A stretch of DNA of 42,468 bases. It comes from Deltaproteobacteria bacterium (GTDB lineage Bacteria; Desulfobacterota; Desulfobulbia; Desulfobulbales; VMSU01). Location: contig JAJXUT010000003.1 of NCBI GenBank assembly GCA_021782655.1, forward strand, positions 1 to 42,468, read 5' to 3'. A program made the position numbers and the translations under genes. Below are positions 13,008 to 20,846 of this stretch, piece after piece (position 1 is the first letter of the stretch; each line of letters opens with the position of its first letter). The notes under the pieces are model-generated. The model ran no database searches and was not told the DNA's origin. It was given only the letters and a program-made list of their open reading frames with translations.

Positions 13008-13850
13008 GTGAAAATCACCTGCCGCGACCGCACCCTCGACCTGGCGAGCCGAACTCATATCATGGGGATACTAAACGTGACCCCAGATTCCTTCTCCGAC
13101 GGCGGACGGTTCCTAGCCGAAGAGGCGGCCCTGGCACAGGCCGAGACCATGATCCGCGGCGGCGCCGACCTGATCGACATCGGCGGCGAGTCCACCCGGC
13201 CCTACGCCGAGCCGGTGTCCCAGGCGGAGGAACTAAGCCGGGTCTTGCCGGCCATCCTGGCCATCCGCCGCCGTCACCTGATCCCCATCTCCATCGACAC
13301 CAACAAGGCGGAGGTCGCGAGGCAGGCCTTAGCGGCCGGCGCCGACATTATCAACGACATCAGCGCCCTGCGCTCAGACCCCGGCATGGTGGAAGTGGCG
13401 AGAGCCAGCCGTTGCCCGGTGATCATCATGCACATGCAGGGCACGCCTTCCGACATGCAGGTTAGCCCCTGCTACCAGGACGTGGTGCAAGAAAGCGTGG
13501 ACTTCTTCCGCGAACGTTTACAGACCCTTGGCCAGGCCGGAATCGACCCGGAGCGGATCATCATCGACCCCGGCATCGGCTTTGGCAAGACCCTGGCCCA
13601 CAACCTGGCCATCCTGCGCCACACCGCCGATTACCAGGCCCTGGGCCGCCCGCTGCTCGTCGGCCACTCCCGCAAGTCCTTTCTCAAGGCCCTGCTGGGG
13701 GCGGGGCCAAACGACCGCGACCGCCCCACGGCGGTGCTCTCCGCCCTGCTCGCCCAACGCCGGGTGGAGATTCTGCGGGTGCACGACGTGGCCGCCACCC
13801 AGGAGGCCCTGAGCCTGACCCAAGCCCTGGAGGGGAACCGTGCCCATTGA
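13008..13850 (+). CDS. folP: Dihydropteroate synthase
   Basis: It condenses p-aminobenzoate with dihydropterin pyrophosphate in folate synthesis. It has 280 residues with a GTG start. The TIM-barrel motifs are in order: ILNVTPDSFSDGG, DIGGESTRP, SIDTNKAEVA, IINDISAL, IMHMQGTP, DPGIGFGKT and VGHSRKSF. The ftsH-folP pairing is conserved in Desulfobacterota. There is no Shine-Dalgarno in the pyrimidine-rich 13-bp gap, so it probably depends on ftsH translation. Confidence 0.97.
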   Translation: MKITCRDRTLDLASRTHIMGILNVTPDSFSDGGRFLAEEAALAQAETMIRGGADLIDIGGESTRPYAEPVSQAEELSRVLPAILAIRRRHLIPISIDTNKAEVARQALAAGADIINDISALRSDPGMVEVARASRCPVIIMHMQGTPSDMQVSPCYQDVVQESVDFFRERLQTLGQAGIDPERIIIDPGIGFGKTLAHNLAILRHTADYQALGRPLLVGHSRKSFLKALLGAGPNDRDRPTAVLSALLAQRRVEILRVHDVAATQEALSLTQALEGNRAH

Positions 13851-13879
13851 AGACGCGGCCAGGCATCAGGATAGGGCTC

Positions 13880-13914
13880 TGTCCCCTGTCTCCTGCCCCC
13901 TGTCCCCTGCCCCC
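13880..13914 (+). repeat. Five tandem 7-bp units (TGYCYCC) between folP and cyaA
   Basis: The units are TGTCCCC, TGTCTCC, TGCCCCC, TGTCCCC and TGCCCCC. Such CCCCTGT runs are common dispersed intergenic repeats in bacteria. Here they mark the junction between folP and an unexpected downstream gene. Confidence 0.8.
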
Positions 13915-13923
13915 TGAAAGCCC

Positions 13924-15882
13924 GTGCTCGCCAAGGAAAAAATCGACCGCTACCTGGCTTACAACCGCAGCCGGATCCGCAAGGCGGTGCTGTTCAACGA
14001 GGAGCGCGCGGCCCTGCTCCTCAAAATCGTGCCCCTGCTCCTGCACGTAAACCAGCCGGATTTGCCTGGTTTTGTAGCCGACCCCGTCTGTCCTGCCGGC
14101 ATCGTGCGCTTCGATCCCCGGCAGATGATCTCGCCGCGCACCCTGGCCCGCTTCTTCCCTAAGTCCTCAATCCTAACCAACCCCAAGGCCCTGCCCCCGC
14201 CGGAACGCTGCCTGATCCAATCCCTGATGACCATCGGCAGCGTCGGCAGCGTCGCCCAGACCGAAAAATCGGATTGCGATTACTGGCTGGGACTCAACAA
14301 CCATGACTTTCCAGGCAATCAACTTGATCTGTTCGGCGAAAAATGCCGGAAGATCGAGGATTGGGCCCTGGAACGCGGCACCGAGATCCATCTCTTCCCC
14401 ATGGACATCGGCCAGACCAAGGCCAACAGCTTCGAGTCGCAGGCCGATGACGAATCGGCGGGCTCGTCGTTAAAGCTGCTCCTAAAAGATGAACTGTTCC
14501 GCACCCACATCCTGGTGGCGGGCAAGATGCCGCTCTGGTGGCTCATCCCCCCGGGTCTGACCGATAGCGGCTACCACGACTTCGTCCGCAACCTGACGGC
14601 CCAGGAGCAGCTCAACCTGGAGAGCTTCATCGACCTGGGCTACATCTCCGACATGCCCAAGGCCGAGGTCTTCGGCGCCTGTCTGTGGCAGATGAACAAG
14701 GCCTTGGACAGCCCCTTCAAGTCGGTGCTCAAGTTCGCCTACCTGGAACTGTTGATGAACGACCGCCAGGGAATGAACCTCTTCTCCGACCACATCAAAC
14801 AACTGGTCACCTTCCCCGAGGGCCTGCCTCCCGAGCAACGGCTGGCCATCGACGACATCGACCCCTACCTGCTGATGGCCAAAGAGCTGGTCGCCTTCTA
14901 CCAACAGCAGCAGCCGGGCCAGGGGCGCGACGAATTCATCCGCGCCTGCCTGCTGATGAAGACCCTGGAGGACTTGAAACCCAGTCAGGAGGAGAGCGAG
15001 GAGACCGCCCACATCCAGGCGGCGGCGGAACTAATCGGACGCTGGGGACTCCTGCCCGCCGACGCCGACCACTACTTAAACTTCCGCGACTGGAGCCATC
15101 AGGACAGGGTGGCGGCGGGTGGCCTGGTGCACCGTTACCTGGGCGACACCTACAAGCGCCTAAGCGGCTGGCGCACGGCGGTGACAGGCGACGGCCAACT
15201 CACCATCACCGAACAGGATATCGCCATCCTGGGCCGCAAGCTCTCCTCGTTCTACGCCAAAAAACCAAACAAGATCGAATTCATCCAGAGCCTGTCCCGC
15301 CAGATGATGTCCCAGTCCGATCTGATCCTGCACGGCGACCGTCAGGAGGGCAGGGATCTCTTCTTCGCCTACCAGGGCGAAGACGAGGAGACAGTCAAGA
15401 ACGACCCCCGGCGGCTGATTATCAGGCACGACGACCACCTGATCCGGCTCATCGTCTGGCTGATGATCAACGGCATCCTGACCCCCAAGACCCGCCTGCA
15501 TCCCGTCCGTACCGGCCTGGACATCGACCTGGGGGCGATCAACGGCCTCATCAGGGCCACCTCCGCCGCCCTGCCGCTCCAAAGGTTATCCCACATCCCG
15601 GCCAGCCAGCTCCTGGAAAAAGAGGTCATCATCAGCGCCCTGGCAGTGGTCAACTTCAACAAGGGGCCGGTGCGGGGGGCCAAGGCCATCCGCTCCTCCA
15701 TCATCTCAGCCAACAACTACGGAGAATACTTTCTCCATGATTACGACACCTTGTCGCAGTATAAAAACGCCCTGCGCCTGCTCCTGACCCGCCACGGGGT
15801 TAGCCGCTGGACCAACACTCTAAGCCTCTTCATCCCTCCCCAGCCGGAGCAGCACGCCCTGCAAGCCCTGCTGGACGGATAG
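13924..15882 (+). CDS. cyaA: Class I adenylate cyclase (CyaA family)
   Basis: It is predicted to make cAMP from ATP in the cytoplasm. It has 652 residues with a GTG start. It shows the class I nucleotidyltransferase signature GSVGSVAQTEKSDCDYW (105-121), corresponding to GSTSSVGQSCSSDLDIW of the E. coli enzyme. Further matches along the length are LLLKDELFRTHILVAGK, FGACLWQMNKALDSPFKSVLK, LGRKLSSFYAKKPNKIEFI and LIVWLMINGILTPKTRL. E. coli CyaA has 848 residues. This one seems to lack about the last 150-200 residues of the regulatory half. The second serine of the GSxSS motif is retained as GSVGS. Class I cyclases are mostly gammaproteobacterial, so transfer is possible. hypA follows after 12 bp. 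Confidence 0.88.
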   Translation: MLAKEKIDRYLAYNRSRIRKAVLFNEERAALLLKIVPLLLHVNQPDLPGFVADPVCPAGIVRFDPRQMISPRTLARFFPKSSILTNPKALPPPERCLIQSLMTIGSVGSVAQTEKSDCDYWLGLNNHDFPGNQLDLFGEKCRKIEDWALERGTEIHLFPMDIGQTKANSFESQADDESAGSSLKLLLKDELFRTHILVAGKMPLWWLIPPGLTDSGYHDFVRNLTAQEQLNLESFIDLGYISDMPKAEVFGACLWQMNKALDSPFKSVLKFAYLELLMNDRQGMNLFSDHIKQLVTFPEGLPPEQRLAIDDIDPYLLMAKELVAFYQQQQPGQGRDEFIRACLLMKTLEDLKPSQEESEETAHIQAAAELIGRWGLLPADADHYLNFRDWSHQDRVAAGGLVHRYLGDTYKRLSGWRTAVTGDGQLTITEQDIAILGRKLSSFYAKKPNKIEFIQSLSRQMMSQSDLILHGDRQEGRDLFFAYQGEDEETVKNDPRRLIIRHDDHLIRLIVWLMINGILTPKTRLHPVRTGLDIDLGAINGLIRATSAALPLQRLSHIPASQLLEKEVIISALAVVNFNKGPVRGAKAIRSSIISANNYGEYFLHDYDTLSQYKNALRLLLTRHGVSRWTNTLSLFIPPQPEQHALQALLDG

Positions 15883-15894
15883 CGGGAGACGGCC

Positions 15895-16236
15895 ATGCAC
15901 GAGATGGGACTGGCGATGCGGATCGTGGAGATCGCCCTGGCCGAGACGGAAAAGGCCAAGGCCTCGCGGCTGTGCGAGGTGGAGGTGGAGGTGGGGGAAG
16001 TGGCCGGGGTGATGCGGGAAGCCCTGGAGTTCTGCCTCCCGGCCGCGGCCCGCGGCACCCTGGCCGAGCAGGCGCTCTTCACCATCATCGCCGTCCCCGG
16101 TCAGGGCCACTGCCAAGCCTGCCAGCGGCAGGTGGCGATCAGCGCCTTTCCCGCCCAATGCCCTAAGTGTGGCAGCTTCGGGGTGGCCATCACCGCCGGC
16201 ACCGAGCTTAGACTGCGATCCATCAACGTCGAGTAA
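15895..16236 (+). CDS. hypA: Hydrogenase nickel incorporation protein HypA
   Basis: This nickel metallochaperone acts with HypB to load Ni into [NiFe]-hydrogenase. It has 113 residues. The N-terminal MHE nickel site is intact (His2, Glu3), and the zinc site uses Cys73/76 (CQAC) and Cys89/92 (CPKC). The Shine-Dalgarno GGGAG is good. The stop TAA lies at the edge of the direct repeat flanking repeat copy D, which separates this gene from hypB. Confidence 0.95.
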   Translation: MHEMGLAMRIVEIALAETEKAKASRLCEVEVEVGEVAGVMREALEFCLPAAARGTLAEQALFTIIAVPGQGHCQACQRQVAISAFPAQCPKCGSFGVAITAGTELRLRSINVE

Positions 16237-16240
16237 ACGT

Positions 16241-16375
16241 GCTGATCTCGCCCATGCGTTTGGCGAGAGGGCCATACCCCTGGCATCCCGAACGATCCCA
16301 ACCGTCCCGCAATTCTGGCCAATCCCCGCTGGTGCTGGACGGGGCCGCAGTTGCTCGGTCTTTTGCGACACCAGC
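16241..16375 (+). repeat. Palindromic repeat family, copy D, between hypA and hypB
   Basis: The left end GCTGATCTCGCCC and the right end, read in reverse complement, GCTGGTGTCGCAAAAG match the family termini. GCCGCAG..GCTCGGTCTTTTGCGACACC aligns with the right arm of copies B and C. A GCCA..TGGC apex is retained. Perfect 6-bp direct repeats AAACGT lie immediately outside (16235-16240 and 16376-16381) and look like a target-site duplication. This copy is the most diverged of the four. Without it, hypA and hypB would be about 30 bp apart. Confidence 0.7.
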
Positions 16376-16403
16376 AAACGTCAACGACAAGGAGTAAAGA
16401 AGC

Positions 16404-17147
16404 ATGTGCGATTCCTGCCACTGCGGGGAGGCGGCGGAGGCGACCATCGCCATCCCCGGCCAGCCCCACGGCCACCAGCACCAGACCCGGAAGATCGTGG
16501 TGGAGCACGAGCTGCTGGCCCAAAACGACCACCAGGGGGAGGCCAACCGCCAGTTCTTTGCCGAACAAAAGATCCTGGCCCTAAACCTAGTCAGCTCACC
16601 GGGCTCCGGCAAGACCTCAATCCTGGAACGCACCCTGAAAACCCTGGGCCCGGAAATCGCCACCAGCGTCATCGAGGGCGACCAGCAGACCATGCGCGAC
16701 GCAGAACGCATCAGCGCCGCCGGGGCGCCGGTGGTGCAGGTGAACACCGGAGCCGGCTGCCACCTCGACGCCGAGATGATCCGCCGGGCCCTGGCCCGGC
16801 TGCCGCCCAAGCCCCACTCCCTACTGTTCATCGAAAACGTCGGCAACCTGGTCTGCCCAGCCCTCTTCGACCTGGGGGAACACGCCAAGGTGGCGATCAT
16901 CAGCGTCACCGAGGGCGAGGACAAGCCCCAGAAATACCCCCACATGTTCCGGGCCGCCTCGCTCTGCCTGCTCAACAAGATCGACCTCCTGCCCCACCTC
17001 GACTTCGACCTTGAGCTGTGCAAGACCCTGGCCCGTCAGGTCAACCCCCGGCTGACCTTCCTCGAGCTTTCGGCCAAGAGCGGCGAGGGCTTCGCGGCCT
17101 GGCTCCAATGGCTACGGGACACCTTTAATGCCAGCCACTGCCATTAA
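16404..17147 (+). CDS. hypB: Hydrogenase nickel incorporation GTPase HypB
   Basis: This SIMIBI-class GTPase inserts nickel with HypA. It has 247 residues and a strong AAGGAG site. The N-terminal metal motif is CDSCHC where the classic high-affinity Ni motif is CxxCGC, so Gly is replaced by His. A short His-rich stretch PHGHQHQ follows. The P-loop is SSPGSGKT (64-71), the switch metal site GAGCHLD, then FIENVGNLVCP and the NKIDLLPHLDFD guanine motif. It is separated from hypF by 12 bp. Confidence 0.96.
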   Translation: MCDSCHCGEAAEATIAIPGQPHGHQHQTRKIVVEHELLAQNDHQGEANRQFFAEQKILALNLVSSPGSGKTSILERTLKTLGPEIATSVIEGDQQTMRDAERISAAGAPVVQVNTGAGCHLDAEMIRRALARLPPKPHSLLFIENVGNLVCPALFDLGEHAKVAIISVTEGEDKPQKYPHMFRAASLCLLNKIDLLPHLDFDLELCKTLARQVNPRLTFLELSAKSGEGFAAWLQWLRDTFNASHCH

Positions 17148-17159
17148 GGGCAGAGGGCC

Positions 17160-19484
17160 ATGCCCCGCCGCCTGATCACCGTCCAGGGCCTCGTCCAGGG
17201 GGTGGGGTTCCGGCCCTTCGTCTATCGCCTGGCCACGGCCCGCCGCCTCACCGGCCTGGTGGCCAACACCGGCGGCGGGGTACGGATCGAGGCCCAGGGG
17301 CCGGAGGAGTCCCTGGCCGGATTCGCCCGCGCCATCAAGGAGGAGGCCCCACCCCAATCCACCATCACCGGACTTAACCAAGCCGACCTGCCGCTTACGG
17401 AAGAAACCGCCTTCCGCATCGTCCCCTCCGACCCGGTCGGGCCCGCCGCCACCCTGGTCGCCCCCGACCTCCGCACCTGCGACGACTGCCTGGGGGAGCT
17501 GTTCGAGCCCAGCAACCGGCGCTACCGCTACCCGTTCATCAACTGCACCAACTGCGGCCCCCGCTTCACCATCATCACCGCCATCCCCTACGACCGGCAG
17601 GCGACCACCATGCGGCAATTCCGCATGTGCCCCGCCTGCCGCCGGGAGTACGAAGACCCGGCCAACCGACGCTTTCACGCCCAGCCCAACGCCTGCCCGG
17701 ACTGCGGGCCAAGGGTCTGGCTCTGCGGCCCGGACGGGGAGTCTCTGCCGGGGGAGGCATTCGCTGCCAGCGCCCGCCTCCTGGCCCAAGGCCGGATCCT
17801 GGCCGTCAAGGGGCTGGGCGGCTTTCATCTGGCGGCCGATCCGACAAACGGAGCGGCGGTGGCGGAACTGCGGCGCCGCAAGGGCCGGCCCCACAAGCCG
17901 CTGGCCCTGATGGTGGCCGATCTAAAGGCGGCCGAGGCCCTCTGCCATCTCTCCCCCGCCGCCCGCGACCTGCTCCTTTCGCCCCCGCGGCCCATCGTGC
18001 TCATCCCCAAAAGGGCCGACGCCCCAGTCAGCCCGGAGGTGGCCCCAGGGGTGAACGAACTGGGGCTGATGCTGCCCTACACCCCCCTCCACCACCTGCT
18101 TCTCGACGCCTTTGGCCGGCCCCTGGTGATGACCAGCGCCAACCTGAGCGACGAGCCCCTGTGCCGAGAAAACCAGGAGGCCCTGGCCCGCCTGGCGGGC
18201 ATCGCCGATTTCTTTCTGCTGCACGACCGCGAAATCGCCCACCTGGCCGACGATTCGGTGCTCATCCCCGGCCCCGAACGTCGTCCGCATCCGCTGCGCC
18301 GGGCCCGGGGCCTGGCGCCGGCGCCCATTCCCCTGGCGGAGTCTGGACCTAATGTGCTGGCGGTGGGCGGGGAGCTAAAAAACGCCGTCTGCTTGGCAAA
18401 AGACGACCTGGCCCTGGTCAGCCCCCACCTGGGGGATCTGAAAAATCTGGCTGCCCACCGTTTATTCGCCGAATCCATCCGCCACCTCCTAAACATCTTC
18501 GACGGCCGGCCGGAGCTGATCGTCTGCGACCTGCACCCGAATTACCTCTCCAGCCAATGGGCGCGGCAGAACACCGGCTGGCCGGTGCTGGCGGCGCAAC
18601 ACCACCACGCCCATCTGGTCTCCTGCCTGGCGGAAAACCGGCACCCCGGCCCGGCCATCGGGGTCATCCTGGACGGCACCGGCCTGGGCGAGGACGGCGG
18701 CATCTGGGGTGGCGAGGTGCTGATCGGCTCGGCTTACGGCTATACCCGCTACGCCCACCTGGAGCCCCTGCCCCTGCCCGGCGGCGAGCAGGCCATCCGT
18801 GAGCCCTGGCGGACGGCGGTGGGCTATCTCGTCCACGTCTTCGGCCCCAACCCGCCCCAGCTCGACTTCCTGGCCAGCCACGACTGGCGGCCGGTGGCAG
18901 AGATCGCCCAGCGGCCCCGGCTCTCGCCCGCCACCACCAGCGGCGGACGCCTATTCGACGCCGTGGCCGCCATGACCGGCGGGCGCCAGATCATCTCCTA
19001 CGAGGGCCAGGCAGCCATCGAGCTGATGGCCGCCGCCGGCCCCAGCCCCCTGGCCAACGATGACGACTACCAGCTTGACTTGAGCGGACTAGCCGCCACC
19101 CGGATCCTGCCAATCGGCCCCTTGATCCGCCAGGTGGTGGCCGACCTAAAGGCCGGGGCCAAGCTTCCCGCCATCAGCCGCCGCTTCCACGCCACCCTGA
19201 TTAAGATGCTGGCCCAGGCCGTCCGCCTGGCCTCGGCCCACTGCGGGCTCGCCACCGTCGCCCTCTCCGGCGGGGTGTTCGCCAACTCCCTGCTCCGGGA
19301 GGGCCTAAGCCGAGTTCTGGCCCGGGAAGGGTTCACGGTGCTCAACCACTCCCTGCTGCCCGCCGGAGACGGCGGACTCTCCCTCGGCCAGGCCATGATC
19401 GGCCGAGCGCATCTGTTAACCGCCAGGAAACAGGCAGCAAACCAACCTGGTTCAATCAACGCTGATGGCCTCGCCCAACGGTAG
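17160..19484 (+). CDS. hypF: Carbamoyltransferase HypF
   Basis: It uses carbamoyl phosphate and ATP to carbamoylate HypE for cyanide ligand synthesis. It has 774 residues. The domains in order are acylphosphatase (VQGVGFRPFVYRLA, about 7-20), a zinc-finger pair with CDDC, CTNC, CPAC and CPDC, a YrdC-like domain (AVKGLGGFHLA, LMLPYTPLHHLL, MTSANLSDEP) and a Kae1-like domain (HHHAHL, VILDGTGLGEDG, ALSGGVFANSLL). The normal end would be near GLSLGQAMIG. A further tail of about 25 residues follows, whose last seven codons (ADGLAQR, after the shared boundary base) and TAG stop lie inside repeat copy C. carAB in this window could supply its substrate. Confidence 0.96.
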   Translation: MPRRLITVQGLVQGVGFRPFVYRLATARRLTGLVANTGGGVRIEAQGPEESLAGFARAIKEEAPPQSTITGLNQADLPLTEETAFRIVPSDPVGPAATLVAPDLRTCDDCLGELFEPSNRRYRYPFINCTNCGPRFTIITAIPYDRQATTMRQFRMCPACRREYEDPANRRFHAQPNACPDCGPRVWLCGPDGESLPGEAFAASARLLAQGRILAVKGLGGFHLAADPTNGAAVAELRRRKGRPHKPLALMVADLKAAEALCHLSPAARDLLLSPPRPIVLIPKRADAPVSPEVAPGVNELGLMLPYTPLHHLLLDAFGRPLVMTSANLSDEPLCRENQEALARLAGIADFFLLHDREIAHLADDSVLIPGPERRPHPLRRARGLAPAPIPLAESGPNVLAVGGELKNAVCLAKDDLALVSPHLGDLKNLAAHRLFAESIRHLLNIFDGRPELIVCDLHPNYLSSQWARQNTGWPVLAAQHHHAHLVSCLAENRHPGPAIGVILDGTGLGEDGGIWGGEVLIGSAYGYTRYAHLEPLPLPGGEQAIREPWRTAVGYLVHVFGPNPPQLDFLASHDWRPVAEIAQRPRLSPATTSGGRLFDAVAAMTGGRQIISYEGQAAIELMAAAGPSPLANDDDYQLDLSGLAATRILPIGPLIRQVVADLKAGAKLPAISRRFHATLIKMLAQAVRLASAHCGLATVALSGGVFANSLLREGLSRVLAREGFTVLNHSLLPAGDGGLSLGQAMIGRAHLLTARKQAANQPGSINADGLAQR

Positions 19485-19592
19485 CCGATGGCTAAGCAAA
19501 GGGGCCGACAGGCCAGGCGCGGGGCGCGCTTGACGGCCGAACGAGCCAAACCGCCCCGCGCCGCAGCAGATCGAATTTTTGCGACGCCATCA
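19461..19592 (+). repeat. Palindromic repeat family, copy C, overlapping the hypF 3' end
   Basis: It runs from GCTGATGGCCTCGCCCAACGG to TTTTTGCGACGCCATCA. It shares CCGATGGCTAAG and GGGCCGA with copy B, and GAGCCAAAC and CCGCAGCAGATCG with copy A. ATCAAC occurs at both edges (19455-19460 and 19589-19594), but the right one overlaps the conserved terminus, so it is a weaker duplication than that of copy D. The hypF stop codon lies 21 bp inside. Confidence 0.8.
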
Positions 19593-19596
19593 ACAC

Positions 19597-19625
19597 TTGA
19601 CAGCATCTAGAAAGTAGCTTACCTA
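19597..19625 (+). promoter_or_regulatory. Possible promoter for the efflux operon
   Basis: A perfect TTGACA lies immediately outside repeat copy C. Seventeen bp later is only a poor -10, TACCTA. A strong GGGAGG Shine-Dalgarno stands before the first gene at 19689. Confidence 0.3.
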
Positions 19626-19688
19626 ACCCAGACCTTTAGTCTCACGCCAGCCACTCCCTGTCGCGAACCGTCATCCGGGAGGAAAGAC

Positions 19689-20846
19689 ATGCCCCGCCCA
19701 CCGGTGAAAATCATAGCCCTGCTCCTGGCCAGTCTCCTGTTCGCCAACTGCTCGCGGCCTCCCGAGACCCAGGTCGCCAAGCGGCCCCCCCGGGCGGTGG
19801 AGGTCGAGGAGGCCCGGCCCGCGCCGCTCGTGGACGAGCTTCCCATCACCGGCACCCTCAGCCCCAAATTCGAGGCCGAGGTCAAGACCCAGATCCCTGG
19901 CTTGATCGAGGAGGTCTATGTCCGGGAGTGGGTCAAGGTGCATAAGGGCCAGCCGCTAGCCAAGATCAACGCCGCCGAGACCGCCGCCGCCGCCCAGCGG
20001 GCCAAGGCGACCTGGTCAGCGGCCCGGGCCGCCCTGGCCCAGGCCCAGGCCGAAGGCGAGCAGGCCGAACGGGAACGGCAACGCACCCAGGAACTGAAGG
20101 AGGCCGGGCTCGCCACCCGCAAGCAGGCCGACGACGCCACCAGCGCCGCCCTGGCGGCCACCGCCCGGACCGCCACCGCCCAGGATCAGGCCCAGGCGGC
20201 GGAGGAGGAGTGGCGGCAGGCCCAGGCCCGGCTGGCCAAGGCCCTGGTGCTCTCGCCCTTGGACGGGGTGGTGGCCCAGCGCCACGTCAACGTCGGCGAC
20301 CTGGCCAGCGACGCCTCCTCGGCCAAGCCGATCTTCGTCATCGTCGACAATCGCCTCCTAGACCTCACCGCCACCGTTCCCTCCTCGTCCCAGGCCCAGG
20401 TGGCCACCGGCCAGGAAATCGTCTTCCACACCGAGGCCCTGCCGGGCCAAACCTTCCACGGCCAGGTGGCCTACATCAACCCCAGGCTCGAACTCGCCGA
20501 CCGCTCCCTCCGGCTGGTGGCCCAGGTCAACAACGGCGACGGCCCCTTGAAGGGCGGGATGTTCGTGAGCGGGCAGCTGATCGTGGATCGGCGCCCCGCA
20601 GTGCTACAAGTGCCCCGCTCCGCCCTCGACAACTGGGAGATGGCCAAGGGCCGCGCCAGCCTGCTAGTGATCGAGGGCGGCCTCGCCCGCCGCCGGCAGG
20701 TGACCACCGGCCAGATGGCGGGCGACCAGGTCGAGATCCGCTCCGGGCTCGCGCCCGGCGAGCCTTACGTGCCCAGAGGCGGCTTCACCCTAAAGGACGG
20801 CGACCCGGTGCGGGTCGTCTCCCCCCTCCCGAACCAGAACCCGTGA
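19689..20846 (+). CDS. RND efflux periplasmic adaptor lipoprotein (MFP family)
   Basis: This membrane-fusion subunit links the pump to the outer-membrane channel. It has 385 residues. The signal peptide ends in the lipobox LFANC (Cys21), so it is predicted to be lipid-anchored. A lipoyl/barrel-sandwich half begins near GLIEEVYVREWVKVHKGQPL. A long Ala/Gln/Glu-rich alpha hairpin follows (about 95-180). The second lipoyl half is ALVLSPLDGVVAQRHVNVGD, then beta-barrel and membrane-proximal domains. Its TGA overlaps the GTG of the pump gene. The substrate cannot be inferred. Confidence 0.93.
   Translation: MPRPPVKIIALLLASLLFANCSRPPETQVAKRPPRAVEVEEARPAPLVDELPITGTLSPKFEAEVKTQIPGLIEEVYVREWVKVHKGQPLAKINAAETAAAAQRAKATWSAARAALAQAQAEGEQAERERQRTQELKEAGLATRKQADDATSAALAATARTATAQDQAQAAEEEWRQAQARLAKALVLSPLDGVVAQRHVNVGDLASDASSAKPIFVIVDNRLLDLTATVPSSSQAQVATGQEIVFHTEALPGQTFHGQVAYINPRLELADRSLRLVAQVNNGDGPLKGGMFVSGQLIVDRRPAVLQVPRSALDNWEMAKGRASLLVIEGGLARRRQVTTGQMAGDQVEIRSGLAPGEPYVPRGGFTLKDGDPVRVVSPLPNQNP

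Noticed and set aside
20210-20842. N-terminal extension of the RND pump ORF
   Set aside because: It is the adaptor gene read in another frame. The true pump begins at the GTG at 20843 that overlaps the adaptor stop.
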